Shown here: piece after piece, positions 16,531-24,312 of the stretch
Numbering within the stretch: the first letter of the stretch is position 1
How the letters are laid out: each line of letters begins with the position of its first letter
Assembly (NCBI GenBank): GCA_964552765.1
Contig: CAZKIA010000009.1
Span: 1 to 24,867 of the forward strand
Length of the DNA: 24,867 nucleotides
Source of the DNA: JAPUDQ01 sp964552765
GTDB taxonomy: Bacteria; Patescibacteriota; Saccharimonadia; Saccharimonadales; Saccharimonadaceae
Direction of reading: 5' to 3'
Notes under the pieces: model-generated
Database searches by the model: none
What the model saw: only the letters and a program-made list of their open reading frames with translations
What the model was told of the DNA's origin: nothing
Translations under genes and position numbers: made by a program

Positions 16531-17001
16531 ATGAGCCAGCAAAAACCACCGTACCCAGCCCCAGAGTTTTCGCTCGTAGATAGTGATGATACACGTCATG
16601 AATTAAAAGATTATTATGGTAAATGGCTGGTGCTATATTTTTACCCTAAAGACGATACGCCGGGCTGTACGATAGAAGCATGTAGCTTGCGTGATGCCCA
16701 TGATGATTTACTTGCTACCGAAGCGCAAGTGGTTGGAATATCAATGGATACGCCAGCATCGCATGAGGCTTTTCGTGATAAGCATCAGCTTAATTTTACG
16801 CTTCTGAGTGACCCAATGGGCGAGACGATTCGTGCCTACGGGGCATGGGGCAAAAAGATGTTTGGCGTTGAGGGTATACAGCGTAAGACATTTTTAATTG
16901 ACCCTGATGGTGTCGTGCAAAAAGTCTATGGTCGCGTGACGCCAGTCGGTCATGGCAAGCAGGTGCTTGCTGACCTTAAAGCACTACAGGTCGCTCGCTA
17001 A
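16531..17001 (+). CDS. bcp: Bcp/PrxQ-type thiol peroxidase
   Basis: A 156-residue thioredoxin-fold peroxiredoxin. The motif FYPKDDTPGCTIEACSLRD contains the peroxidatic Cys46 and a resolving Cys51 five residues later, the atypical 2-Cys arrangement of the PrxQ/Bcp class. Also present are VVGISMDTPASHEAFRDKH, FTLLSDP and RKTFLIDPDGVVQKVY. It reduces hydrogen peroxide and organic peroxides with thioredoxin-like donors in the cytoplasm. ATG at 16531 is preferred over GTG at 16525 because of the TATACT 7 nt upstream. It is convergent with the acyltransferase gene, the two stops being only 7 bp apart. Length is typical. Confidence 0.93.
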   Translation: MSQQKPPYPAPEFSLVDSDDTRHELKDYYGKWLVLYFYPKDDTPGCTIEACSLRDAHDDLLATEAQVVGISMDTPASHEAFRDKHQLNFTLLSDPMGETIRAYGAWGKKMFGVEGIQRKTFLIDPDGVVQKVYGRVTPVGHGKQVLADLKALQVAR

Positions 17002-17008
17002 CCAACTG

Positions 17009-18139
17009 CTATTGTGGTAAGTATCGATGGACATAACGCTGAGTCGTGAGATAGCGCACAGCGATTACAGCGATAACAGCTATGATAAGGTTAACTATTT
17101 GTGAATTGCTTGGGGCAATAAAGATTTGTAATGGTAGCAGAGCTATGGCCTGCACGGTGTAGGCCGTCAGCGAATACGTGCCGAGGGGTGTGAGGAGCCA
17201 ACGAGCATACCGCTCTATGAGTGGTTTACCCCAATGCATAATCGCGAGCAGGCCGCCAAACCAGATGAAAGAAAGCAGCACACGCCCGATGGCTAGTGGG
17301 TCTTTTGTAAACCACAGGTCTAGCCAGCTACGAGTCGCAACATACGCATCACGACTCAGGGTGGCTTTACCCGATTCGACAGCGTCCCAGCCAAGTACCC
17401 AAAAATAACTAATAATCATTGAGGCGATAGTTATTGCCATCACGGTAGTCATAATGATAGCTTTTGCACGAGGGTGGGTGCGTAAGTAATCAATGATTGT
17501 TTCGAAATGCCAACCGATCGATGCCGCACCAAAGAATAGTACTTGCCACTGCAGGGCTGCTTCCGGTTCGTGCATTAAAAAGCTGGCTGCGTAAACGGAA
17601 ATACTTGTGATCGGCACCAGCCACCATTTGCCGCGGCGAAAGGCAAGGATAGCAAGGGGCGATATGAGCAGCATCATCCAATACAGCCGCAGGAAATATA
17701 TCCAGTCAAACACATACTGCTGTGACAAAACCTGCCACAGGTAGGTGAGGCCAGATGTCTCGGGTAGTTTTGGCATGAGTGAGGTGTCATAGTGCGCGTG
17801 CTGCATAATAAAAACAGCGATAAAAGTTATGATAACCGACCAGATATAGAGCTTGGCACCACGTCGCACCAGCATACTCGTGAGGTTGCGAAATGGTATC
17901 TTGAGCCCTTTGTAACCGCGCAGATACCCAATAAGAAGCCCCGATATAATAAAGAAGCCTTCTGCGGCCGACACCCAGAGTCTTCCTTCTCCAGTAATAT
18001 AGCTCAAAGGATTTGGCCAGCGCTGTACGTGGTCGATAACAATAACAAGGATAAAAAAACCGCGTAAAAAATCAAGCTCATGGATACGGCGAGTATTTGG
18101 CTTACGGGGAGGATGGGGTAGTTTAACGATATGACTCAT
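17009..18139 (-). CDS. OpgC/acyltransferase-3-like polytopic membrane acyltransferase
   Basis: 376 residues, about ten membrane helices. The N-terminal signature ELDFLRGFFILVIVIDHVQRWP at about 22-43 and AAEGFFIISGLLIGY at about 58-72 match the OpgC branch of membrane acyltransferases, in which the Asp-His pair (here D40-H41) and R-G are conserved. Family members O-acylate or succinylate cell-envelope glycans. The gene starts 18 bp after gatD and reads in the same direction, so it is probably the third gene of murT-gatD; its target may be peptidoglycan or another surface glycan (inference). There is no fused SGNH domain. Its 3' end is 7 bp from that of bcp. Confidence 0.8.
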   Translation of the reverse strand: MSHIVKLPHPPRKPNTRRIHELDFLRGFFILVIVIDHVQRWPNPLSYITGEGRLWVSAAEGFFIISGLLIGYLRGYKGLKIPFRNLTSMLVRRGAKLYIWSVIITFIAVFIMQHAHYDTSLMPKLPETSGLTYLWQVLSQQYVFDWIYFLRLYWMMLLISPLAILAFRRGKWWLVPITSISVYAASFLMHEPEAALQWQVLFFGAASIGWHFETIIDYLRTHPRAKAIIMTTVMAITIASMIISYFWVLGWDAVESGKATLSRDAYVATRSWLDLWFTKDPLAIGRVLLSFIWFGGLLAIMHWGKPLIERYARWLLTPLGTYSLTAYTVQAIALLPLQIFIAPSNSQIVNLIIAVIAVIAVRYLTTQRYVHRYLPQ

Positions 18140-18157
18140 AGCTGTAGGGTATCCGAT

Positions 18158-18886
18158 CTATCGTGGTCGATGTGCGGCGATGCGACGAGCCTCATCGGCA
18201 AATCGATCATCAATCACGGTTGGTTCAAATGATGCATAGCGATGGAGGACGGCGCGTTCAATGAGCGCGTCGGCGAAGACCGGATTTTTCGGGAGAAGTG
18301 AACCATGTAGGTAGCTACCATAGACATGCTTGTAGATGGCGCCTTCGGTGCGATCCTTGCCGTTATTGCCATCGCCTTTTACTACTCGACCTAACGGTTT
18401 CTGATCATTACCCAGGATGGTCATGCCGCTATGGTTTTCATACCCGACCATTTCACCAAATGCTGTAGCGGTTACAATATTGCCAATCATGCGTTTGTCG
18501 CCACCGTAAGTCTCGATATCAAAGAGTCCGATACCGCGCAGTCGTTGACCATCAGCCGTCTGGAAAAAATGTCCAAATAGTTGGTACAAGCCACATATGA
18601 CAAGCATTGGTACGTGTGAGTCGGCACAGCGTTTCAGCTCATCACCGATTGACAGGAGGTCATTCTGGATGACACCTTGCCCACTGTCTTGGCCACCACC
18701 CCCAATCACGATGTCAACTTCTTTGGGAAATGGTTTTCCGGGATGATGAGCTACAACGCGCAGATTATAGCCATGCCATTTGGCGCGCTGGATGAGTGTA
18801 AGAACATTACCCCAGTCGCCGTAAATATTCATTTGCTCAGGATAAAGATGCACAAGGGTAAGTGGTTTGAGCGGTTGCTTTTTCAT
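18158..18886 (-). CDS. gatD: lipid II isoglutaminyl synthase, glutaminase subunit GatD
   Basis: A 242-residue class I glutamine amidotransferase of the CobQ/CobB-like type. The opening LTLVHLYPEQMNIYGDWGNVLTL is diagnostic of GatD, as are IGGGGQDSGQ, the catalytic nucleophile Cys98 in MLVICGLYQLFG, YENHSG and His194 in YLHGSLLPKNP. GatD releases ammonia from glutamine and passes it to MurT, which amidates the D-Glu of the peptidoglycan stem in lipid II. It overlaps murT by 4 bp. Residues for catalysis and channel contacts appear intact, so the enzyme should be active. Confidence 0.95.
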   Translation of the reverse strand: MKKQPLKPLTLVHLYPEQMNIYGDWGNVLTLIQRAKWHGYNLRVVAHHPGKPFPKEVDIVIGGGGQDSGQGVIQNDLLSIGDELKRCADSHVPMLVICGLYQLFGHFFQTADGQRLRGIGLFDIETYGGDKRMIGNIVTATAFGEMVGYENHSGMTILGNDQKPLGRVVKGDGNNGKDRTEGAIYKHVYGSYLHGSLLPKNPVFADALIERAVLHRYASFEPTVIDDRFADEARRIAAHRPR

Positions 18887-20172
18887 GCGTCGATGTCCTC
18901 GAGGTTATAAGATTGTTGCAGGATTTTGCGAATAGTCATCATGGCGGTGTAGGTACAGAAAATCCGTCGCGGCTCGGGTTTGCCACTTAAGAATTGCTTG
19001 AGGGCCTTGCTAAGAGAAGGTTCAACAATGCCGACTTCGACGTCATCGTATTGAAGCCGCAGTGCCATGTCATAGGCTCGAATACCGCTGACGACATCGA
19101 CTCGCGCAAAGGCATCAAAATTAACATCCCACAACCATGACATATCGCGGCCGTCGGCATAGTTGTCATTGATTGCAATCATGGTTGCTGCGGGTCGGTC
19201 AGCATAGGAATCGAGAGCAAGACGAAATCCTGCCGGGTTTTTGACAAGGACAATCTCCAAGGGGTGACCCTGAATTACGATAGCTTCACCACGTCCAAAG
19301 GCTGGTCGCGCGGTTGCGAGTGACCCAAGCAGCCAATCAGTATCGGCTCCATCGCCAAGGATTGTTCGTACGAGCGCAAGAGCGGCCGCAGCATTCTGGG
19401 CATTATAGACACCATCGATCTTAAGTGTAGTTGAGGGAAGTTTTTTGCTGCCAAAAGCAAATACCGCGTCATGACCAGTGAGTTTATCTAGGAGAACGTC
19501 ATTGTTAGTGACTGGCGGGGTATCGACGGATGTGCTTTTAGTAGTACCGTATAAGTCTTGGTCGCTGGGAAAGTTTGCTTTAAGTTGAGGGCTGATGCCA
19601 AAATATCGTCGCGCTACAGTCGATGGTAAATCATTCGCAATCGTGCATAGGAGAGGATCATCACGATTAAGGATAACTGCCTCGACAGTTGCGAGGGCAA
19701 CAGTGCGCAACAATCGCGCAGTGTGGTCGATCTCTCCAAAGCGATCGAGCTGATCACGCATGACATTGAGCAGCAAACTATAGCGAGGTCGGAATTGTTT
19801 AACAAATTGGGCAGCGTATGCCTCATCGAGCTCTAGTACGGCAATATCAGCATCGAGCATGCCCTCGCTGTTTGTCTCAGCCAGGATGCTGGCAATGATG
19901 CCGCGAATAAAATTGCTCCCCGTGCGATTAGTAAAGACCTTGTATCCGTGGTCTGACAAAAGTTTGCAGACGATCTTTGTTGTCGTTGTTTTGCCATTTG
20001 TACCGGTGATGATTACCACGCCTTGCGGTAATTCACTGAGAACGCGTGCGGCAAATTTTGGGTCGAGTTTTTCGACCACTAGGCCGGGGAGGGCGGAGCC
20101 GGTGCCGCCACGAAGCCTGCTGGCGCGGCGGACAGTCTTACCGATAGTAACGACGTGTTTATGAGGGATCAT
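18883..20172 (-). CDS. murT: lipid II isoglutaminyl synthase, Mur-ligase subunit MurT
   Basis: About 430 residues. RGGTGSALPGLVVEKLDP near the N-terminus, P-loop GVVIITGTNGKTTTTK, VLELDEAY, and NVMRDQLDRFGEID are Mur-ligase motifs. The C-terminal DUF1727-type domain carries NDNYADGRDMSWLWDVNF with the conserved Asp that activates ammonia from GatD. MurT phosphorylates and amidates the D-Glu carboxylate of lipid II. The four-Cys zinc ribbon found in the middle of Staphylococcus/Streptococcus MurT is absent; the matching stretch (after RRYFGIS) has no cysteines. Start: ATG at 20172 lies 6 nt after TATAAT (20179-20184), so it is preferred to the ATGs at 20175 and 20202. It is the first gene of a probable three-gene operon. 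Confidence 0.94.
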   Translation of the reverse strand: MIPHKHVVTIGKTVRRASRLRGGTGSALPGLVVEKLDPKFAARVLSELPQGVVIITGTNGKTTTTKIVCKLLSDHGYKVFTNRTGSNFIRGIIASILAETNSEGMLDADIAVLELDEAYAAQFVKQFRPRYSLLLNVMRDQLDRFGEIDHTARLLRTVALATVEAVILNRDDPLLCTIANDLPSTVARRYFGISPQLKANFPSDQDLYGTTKSTSVDTPPVTNNDVLLDKLTGHDAVFAFGSKKLPSTTLKIDGVYNAQNAAAALALVRTILGDGADTDWLLGSLATARPAFGRGEAIVIQGHPLEIVLVKNPAGFRLALDSYADRPAATMIAINDNYADGRDMSWLWDVNFDAFARVDVVSGIRAYDMALRLQYDDVEVGIVEPSLSKALKQFLSGKPEPRRIFCTYTAMMTIRKILQQSYNLEDIDA

Positions 20173-20178
20173 CATTCT

Positions 20179-20184
20179 ATTATA
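20179..20184 (-). promoter_or_regulatory. -10 element of murT-gatD operon
   Basis: A perfect TATAAT on the minus strand, 6 nt before the preferred murT start. No convincing -35 is seen. A leaderless transcript is predicted. Confidence 0.6.
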
Positions 20185-20264
20185 CCGCGATATTCCATCC
20201 ATAAATTTAAATATTACACCACATTTATTTTCTAAGGAGCCAGACTCCTAGGATTAAGGGTGGG

Positions 20265-20293
20265 TTTACCATTTATTATTTACCAACTACAAT
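20265..20293 (+). promoter_or_regulatory. promoter of the membrane protein / Clp-like ATPase unit
   Basis: -35 TTTACC (20265-20270), 17-bp spacer, -10 TACAAT (20288-20293), 7 nt before the ATG at 20301. This is the only leaderless candidate here with both boxes. Confidence 0.65.
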
Positions 20294-20300
20294 AGTACTC

Positions 20301-20675
20301 ATGCTTATGGCGTTTTTTTCGTGGTGGTACGGCGAAGGGTGGCGGCGCCAAGTGTCGCGTGTGTCTGATCGTATGATGGGGCTTATTGACACATTTTCAA
20401 TTGATTTGTTACTGCGCACGTGGTTTTCGCCATTTCGTCAGATATCTTCTGGCTCAGTACAGGGGCCGATCGGTGTTCAGATACGCGCAATGATTGATAA
20501 GATAATCTCACGATGTATCGGCGCAATGATACGCACCGTTATGATAGGTATTGGCATACTATCGATCATGGTTGTTGGCGTGTTTAGTGTGATGGAGCTA
20601 TTGGTCTGGCCACTTTTGCCTTTCGGGCCGGTGCTTGGACTAGTCGTGGCAGCGATAGGATGGGTACCGCGATGA
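20301..20675 (+). CDS. small membrane protein paired with the Clp-like ATPase
   Basis: 124 residues with no family I can name. The amphipathic aromatic N-terminus (MLMAFFSWWYGEGWRRQ) is followed by a polar stretch of about 60 residues containing LLLRTWFSPFRQISSG, and two closely spaced membrane helices at about 75-100 and 103-122. The stop overlaps the next start as ATGA, so the two proteins are probably made together. It may be a membrane adaptor or anchor for the ATPase; this is inferred only from coupling and topology. It has its own recognisable promoter, with a leaderless start. Confidence 0.72.
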   Translation: MLMAFFSWWYGEGWRRQVSRVSDRMMGLIDTFSIDLLLRTWFSPFRQISSGSVQGPIGVQIRAMIDKIISRCIGAMIRTVMIGIGILSIMVVGVFSVMELLVWPLLPFGPVLGLVVAAIGWVPR

Positions 20676-23050
20676 CATATAACCATGATAGTCCACGCGC
20701 TAAACGCGCTCGACTTGCGCTGATTTTTTCTCGCCCGATTCTTTATGGGCTCATAGCCATCGGCTTGTTGGCGAGTGGGGTAGCGATATATCTGATTTAT
20801 ATAGGCAATACTGTCGGCTGGATAATCGGTGGATGCGCCGCCTTGCCGCTTGCCATAGCAGAATGGGTGCAGTATGGACTGACAAATATTGCTCCGAGTA
20901 CCGGTGATAGTTTTGATGACGTAGTTGAGTCCGATATGCTGAAATATATTCCCGCTTCACCATCTGCCCAGCAGCTCGCCACCGCTGCTATGAGCGCGAG
21001 AAGTGGACAATTCTTTGCTGCACGCTTTGGGTTGGCACCAAATTTTATACGAGATCTTAGTGCGACTGACTCGGCAAGTGGTGCGATTGTTATCGATGAG
21101 GCGAATCGTATGCGCCAAGAGACGGGTGCATCTATCTTGACGGCGGGAATGATTATCGCGGCACTATGCCGAACGCAGCCCCAGCTAACGCAATTATTAC
21201 CACATATGCAGATCGATGAGCACGATCTCGTGTATGGGGTCAGGTGGTATGAGCGACTATCGGAGCTCGTTGCTGAAGGCAAACGCCCTAAGCGTACCGG
21301 TGGTATCGCTCGGGATTGGAGCTTTGGCTATGCCAATACGCTTAATCGATTTGGCACTAATATTAGCGATCGTGTTGCCCGCGGTGGGTTGCTACATGTG
21401 CGACTGGATTCACACGCATCTGCACTACAATTTCTGCAAGATACACTTAGTAGTAGTGGCAAGCAAAATGTTGCGTTGGTCGGCCCGATTGGTGCGGGCA
21501 AGAGCGCCATCGTTCATGCATTTGCCGAAAGCTTATTAGCGGCCAACACGAAGATACCAAGTAATCTCAAATTTCGTCAGGTCATAAGTCTCGACGCCAG
21601 CTCGATTATTAGTGCTGCTGAGTCGCGTAGCGAGATCGAAGGACTAGTGAATCAACTGCTTGTCGAGGCGTATCGCGCCAAAAATATCATCTTGTGCCTC
21701 GATGATGCGCAGCTATTTTTAGAGGATCGACCAGGGTCAGTTGATCTGAGCTCGATACTTATGCCAATACTAGAGGGTGGCGGGATTAGGATGATCCTAA
21801 CGATGGATGAGCAGCGATATTTGCAGATTGCCCAACGCAATCCAGGGCTCGCAACGGCACTCAATCGTGTCAGCGTACCGCCGGCTACAGAAGAAGAGAG
21901 CCTGCTGGTTATGCAAGATCAACTGATCACGACGGAGTTTAATCGCAAGGTAACGTATATGTATCAGGCGCTCAAAGAAGCCTATCGCATCTCCGAACGC
22001 TATATGCATGACCTGGCACAGCCCGGAAAGTCAGTGCGTCTTCTCGAGCAAGCAGCGGCATATGCCGAGAATGGTATTGTTACCGCCTCTTCTGTTGATC
22101 GGACGATCGAGGAAATGAGTGGGGTTAAGATTGGTAAAGTGGATACCAGCGAAGAAAAAGATCGCTTGCTCAATCTTGAGCAACTCATTCATGAGCGCAT
22201 GATTAACCAAACGCGGGCCGTGAGTGTCGTCAGTGATGCACTGCGTCGCGCTCGGGCTGGTGTACGTAATGAATCGCGACCAATCGGTACATTCTTATTT
22301 CTCGGGCCAACGGGAGTAGGTAAAACTGAGCTTAGCAAGGCGCTTGCCTCGGTGTATTTTGGTGGTGAAGATCGCTTGGTACGACTTGATCTAAATGAAT
22401 ACGTGAGGCCAGACGATGTATCACGCCTCATTGCCGATGGCGCACAGGATCCGCATAGTCTTACTGCCCAAATCATGAAGCAGCCGTTTTCAGTCGTACT
22501 CCTGGATGAGATTGAAAAGGCTCACCCACAGGTTCTGACGACGTTGCTACAATTGCTCGATGAAGGAATTTTGCGTGATATCAATAATCGTGAAGTTAGT
22601 TTTCGCGATGCAATTATCATCGCAACGAGCAACGCAGGTGCTGACCGTATTAGACAGCTTATCGACGAGGGGCATCAGCTCGAAGAATTCGAGACACAAC
22701 TTACGAATGAACTGATCGACTCGCAGCAATTCCGTCCAGAATTTCTCAACCGATTCGATGAAATTGTCGTATTTCGACCACTTACGCAGGAAGAGTTGGC
22801 TCAGGTTGTTGGGCTTATTATTGCCGGCATTAACAAAACCTTAGAGCCGCAAAAGATTTCAGTTCAGGTTGATTCTGCCGCAACTACCAAACTGGCGAGT
22901 ATCGGGTATGACCCCCGCCTCGGTGCGCGACCAATGCGTCGAGTTGTGCAGCGTTCAGTTGAAAACCTTATCGCCCGTAAGTTGCTTGATGGTTCTACGC
23001 AGCCAGGTGATGTCATCATGATCAGCGAGAGTGATATCGAAATTAGTTAG
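20672..23050 (+). CDS. membrane-anchored double-AAA+ Clp-like ATPase with altered pore loops
   Basis: About 790 residues from the ATG at 20672, which overlaps the upstream TGA; ATG at 20660 is possible. Two N-terminal membrane helices lie at about 23-45 and 49-66, then a Clp-N-like helical region (AGMIIAALCRTQPQLTQLL). D1 has Walker A GPIGAGKSAI (Lys near 277) but Walker B is IILCLDDAQ (Asp where Glu is expected), the KYRG pore loop is replaced by ESRS and the Arg-finger pair is not recognisable. D2 has intact Walker A GPTGVGKTE, Walker B VVLLDEIEKAHP, sensor TSNAG and FLNRFDEIVVF, but the GYVG pore loop is missing (ADGAQDPHSL instead). The C-terminal D2-small domain (GYDPRLGARPMRR) is normal. 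No middle domain or ClpP-docking loop is seen. It may remodel membrane-associated proteins. Confidence 0.85.
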   Translation: MTYNHDSPRAKRARLALIFSRPILYGLIAIGLLASGVAIYLIYIGNTVGWIIGGCAALPLAIAEWVQYGLTNIAPSTGDSFDDVVESDMLKYIPASPSAQQLATAAMSARSGQFFAARFGLAPNFIRDLSATDSASGAIVIDEANRMRQETGASILTAGMIIAALCRTQPQLTQLLPHMQIDEHDLVYGVRWYERLSELVAEGKRPKRTGGIARDWSFGYANTLNRFGTNISDRVARGGLLHVRLDSHASALQFLQDTLSSSGKQNVALVGPIGAGKSAIVHAFAESLLAANTKIPSNLKFRQVISLDASSIISAAESRSEIEGLVNQLLVEAYRAKNIILCLDDAQLFLEDRPGSVDLSSILMPILEGGGIRMILTMDEQRYLQIAQRNPGLATALNRVSVPPATEEESLLVMQDQLITTEFNRKVTYMYQALKEAYRISERYMHDLAQPGKSVRLLEQAAAYAENGIVTASSVDRTIEEMSGVKIGKVDTSEEKDRLLNLEQLIHERMINQTRAVSVVSDALRRARAGVRNESRPIGTFLFLGPTGVGKTELSKALASVYFGGEDRLVRLDLNEYVRPDDVSRLIADGAQDPHSLTAQIMKQPFSVVLLDEIEKAHPQVLTTLLQLLDEGILRDINNREVSFRDAIIIATSNAGADRIRQLIDEGHQLEEFETQLTNELIDSQQFRPEFLNRFDEIVVFRPLTQEELAQVVGLIIAGINKTLEPQKISVQVDSAATTKLASIGYDPRLGARPMRRVVQRSVENLIARKLLDGSTQPGDVIMISESDIEIS

Positions 23051-23065
23051 CGTGCGTGATTAAAA

Positions 23066-23953
23066 CTAGCGCGGTTCTATTGCCCGCTGTGTAAGTGCGA
23101 GGATACCGATACTGATAAATGGCGTCAGAGCCGCAAATACATATAGCAGTGGATGCAGGGTAATATTGTTGGCATGAGCCGATGACATAAGCAGACACAC
23201 ATTTACAAGGTTACATACACTGTGAGCAAAAACAGGGATGTAAATGGATGAATAGCGTAGGTAAAGAATGCCTAGCAATACACCAAATAGGGCAAGGAAA
23301 TATAGTTGTTGACTCTGACCTTCACCGCCATGCGAGTAGCCGAATAGAAATGCCGAGGTAAGTAGGGGCAGTGCTGGGCTGAGTGCACGTAGCCATGTAG
23401 TCTTAAGACGCGCCATGCGATCGTACATACTACGCATAATGATACCGCGATAGACAAGCTCCTCACCGAGTGGTGCGGCCACGGCCATCGATAGAATAAT
23501 GATAACGTTCATAAATGTATCACTAGTAAACGCAACTTGTGCAGCGACGGTTTCACTTGCTTGGCGAACAGTAGGGAGCAATGGTACAACAAGTTGCGCA
23601 AAGCCGACAAAGCCCGCACCGACGAGTGCCGCCCATACGTAATGAATTGGTTTAGGGTATACAAGACCTAGCTCTTGCTGTTTGTAGTGACGTCCGCTCC
23701 AGAGCCGTATCCCGATAACAGCGAGCAAGAACATTGCAAAAAACTGTATAGGCAATGCGATTGATGACGCATTCATCGTACTTCCCGTCGGTGCGGTAGA
23801 AGAATCACTCGTTAAGAGCGGCAGGATGAAAAGGGTTGGGATTAATGCTCCCGTTAAAGAGAGTGCAGTACCAAATAGTAGGTGCCGCCACCCCCATGAT
23901 CCCGGGGTTAATTTACTGATCCATGTGTTGAGTGAGGATGTAGATTTTTTCAT
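23066..23953 (-). CDS. CPBP (Abi/CAAX-type) intramembrane protease
   Basis: 295 residues from the ATG at 23953, about eight membrane helices. All family motifs are present: E164-E165-x3-R169 in GEELVYRG, F204-x3-H208 in FGYSHGG and H244-x3-N248 in VFAHSVCNLVN. These residues form the metal-free or metal-dependent glutamate active site of type II CAAX-like proteases. The substrate is unknown; in bacteria these enzymes process peptides or maintain membranes. The start at 23953 is chosen because TGC-TATACT ends 6 nt upstream; a longer frame to 24001 would run through the promoter. It converges on the Clp-like gene with 15 bp between stops. No bacteriocin-type gene is adjacent. Confidence 0.9.
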   Translation of the reverse strand: MKKSTSSLNTWISKLTPGSWGWRHLLFGTALSLTGALIPTLFILPLLTSDSSTAPTGSTMNASSIALPIQFFAMFLLAVIGIRLWSGRHYKQQELGLVYPKPIHYVWAALVGAGFVGFAQLVVPLLPTVRQASETVAAQVAFTSDTFMNVIIILSMAVAAPLGEELVYRGIIMRSMYDRMARLKTTWLRALSPALPLLTSAFLFGYSHGGEGQSQQLYFLALFGVLLGILYLRYSSIYIPVFAHSVCNLVNVCLLMSSAHANNITLHPLLYVFAALTPFISIGILALTQRAIEPR

Positions 23954-23959
23954 GCCATC

Positions 23960-23968
23960 AGTATAGCA
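23960..23968 (-). promoter_or_regulatory. extended -10 of CPBP protease gene
   Basis: TGC-TATACT on the minus strand, 6 nt before the ATG at 23953, predicting a leaderless mRNA. Confidence 0.6.
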
Positions 23969-24071
23969 TGACACGGGCCGATCTTCTTCTGCGCGTATCA
24001 TTTTGTTTCTTAGGTAAATTGTATAGAAAAAGCCACCCGTGCGGGCGACAATTTCCAGTTTAGTTCCGATT

Positions 24072-24146
24072 TGGTGCGGGCGGCGAGAGTCTAACTCGCG
24101 TTGCTTGCTTGGAAGGCAAGAGTAATAAACGTTATACCACGCCCGC
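24072..24146 (-). tRNA. tRNA-Gly (anticodon UCC) with atypical D- and T-loops, CCA encoded
   Basis: Acceptor GCGGGCG/CGCCCGC, anticodon stem CTTGC/GCAAG with loop CTTCCAA (anticodon TCC), T-stem GCGAG/CTCGC, discriminator A, genomic CCA (24072-24074). The D-stem has only three good pairs and its loop (AACGTTTA) lacks the usual GG. The T-loop is TTAGACT, with A at position 56 instead of the near-universal C. The extended -10 TGA-TATACT lies at 24158-24166. Confidence 0.88.
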
Positions 24147-24157
24147 GCGTATAAAAT

Positions 24158-24166
24158 AGTATATCA
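24158..24166 (-). promoter_or_regulatory. extended -10 promoter of tRNA-Gly
   Basis: TGA-TATACT on the minus strand, 11 nt before the mature tRNA 5' end. Confidence 0.55.
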
Positions 24167-24187
24167 GATTACATTGATAGGCGTATC

Positions 24188-24196
24188 TGTTAAAAT
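24188..24196 (+). promoter_or_regulatory. extended -10 promoter of the tRNA-Arg tandem
   Basis: TGT-TAAAAT, 14 nt before the degenerate tRNA-Arg copy. The intact copy has no equally good element in the 20-nt gap before it, so both are probably on one transcript. Confidence 0.5.
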
Positions 24197-24210
24197 ATGA
24201 GTAGCTATAT

Positions 24211-24292
24211 GCCCCGGTAGCTCAGTGGACAACCGCAAGAGACTTCTAAGCCTATCGGTGGTATGAGTCGTAGGTTTACCCTACGGGCACGC
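24211..24292 (+). pseudogene. degenerate tRNA-Arg copy
   Basis: The first 19 nt (GCCCCGGTAGCTCAGTGGA) and a later 17-nt block (GCAAGAGACTTCTAAGC) are identical to the intact tRNA-Arg 102 bp downstream. The D-stem is broken (GCTC against CCGC). The 3' half is rewritten, with a tight hairpin CGTAGG-tttac-CCTACG in place of the T-arm. Only four acceptor pairs remain (GCCC/GGGC), and the end reads A-CGCA instead of A-CCA. It is unlikely to be a working tRNA. Confidence 0.7.
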
Positions 24293-24312
24293 ACATTTCA
24301 TACATACAGCAT

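Noticed and set aside
23066..24001. The CPBP protein as an immunity protein of a bacteriocin locus
   Set aside because: No bacteriocin precursor, transporter or processing gene is nearby; the neighbours are tRNAs and the Clp-like gene.
24072..24146. A tRNA that decodes UGA as glycine, as in Gracilibacteria/Absconditabacteria
   Set aside because: The anticodon is UCC, not UCA, and several genes in the window end in TGA.
24211..24292. The first tRNA-Arg-like copy as a functional tRNA
   Set aside because: The D-stem is unpaired, the acceptor has only four pairs, the T-loop has five nt and there is no CCA.
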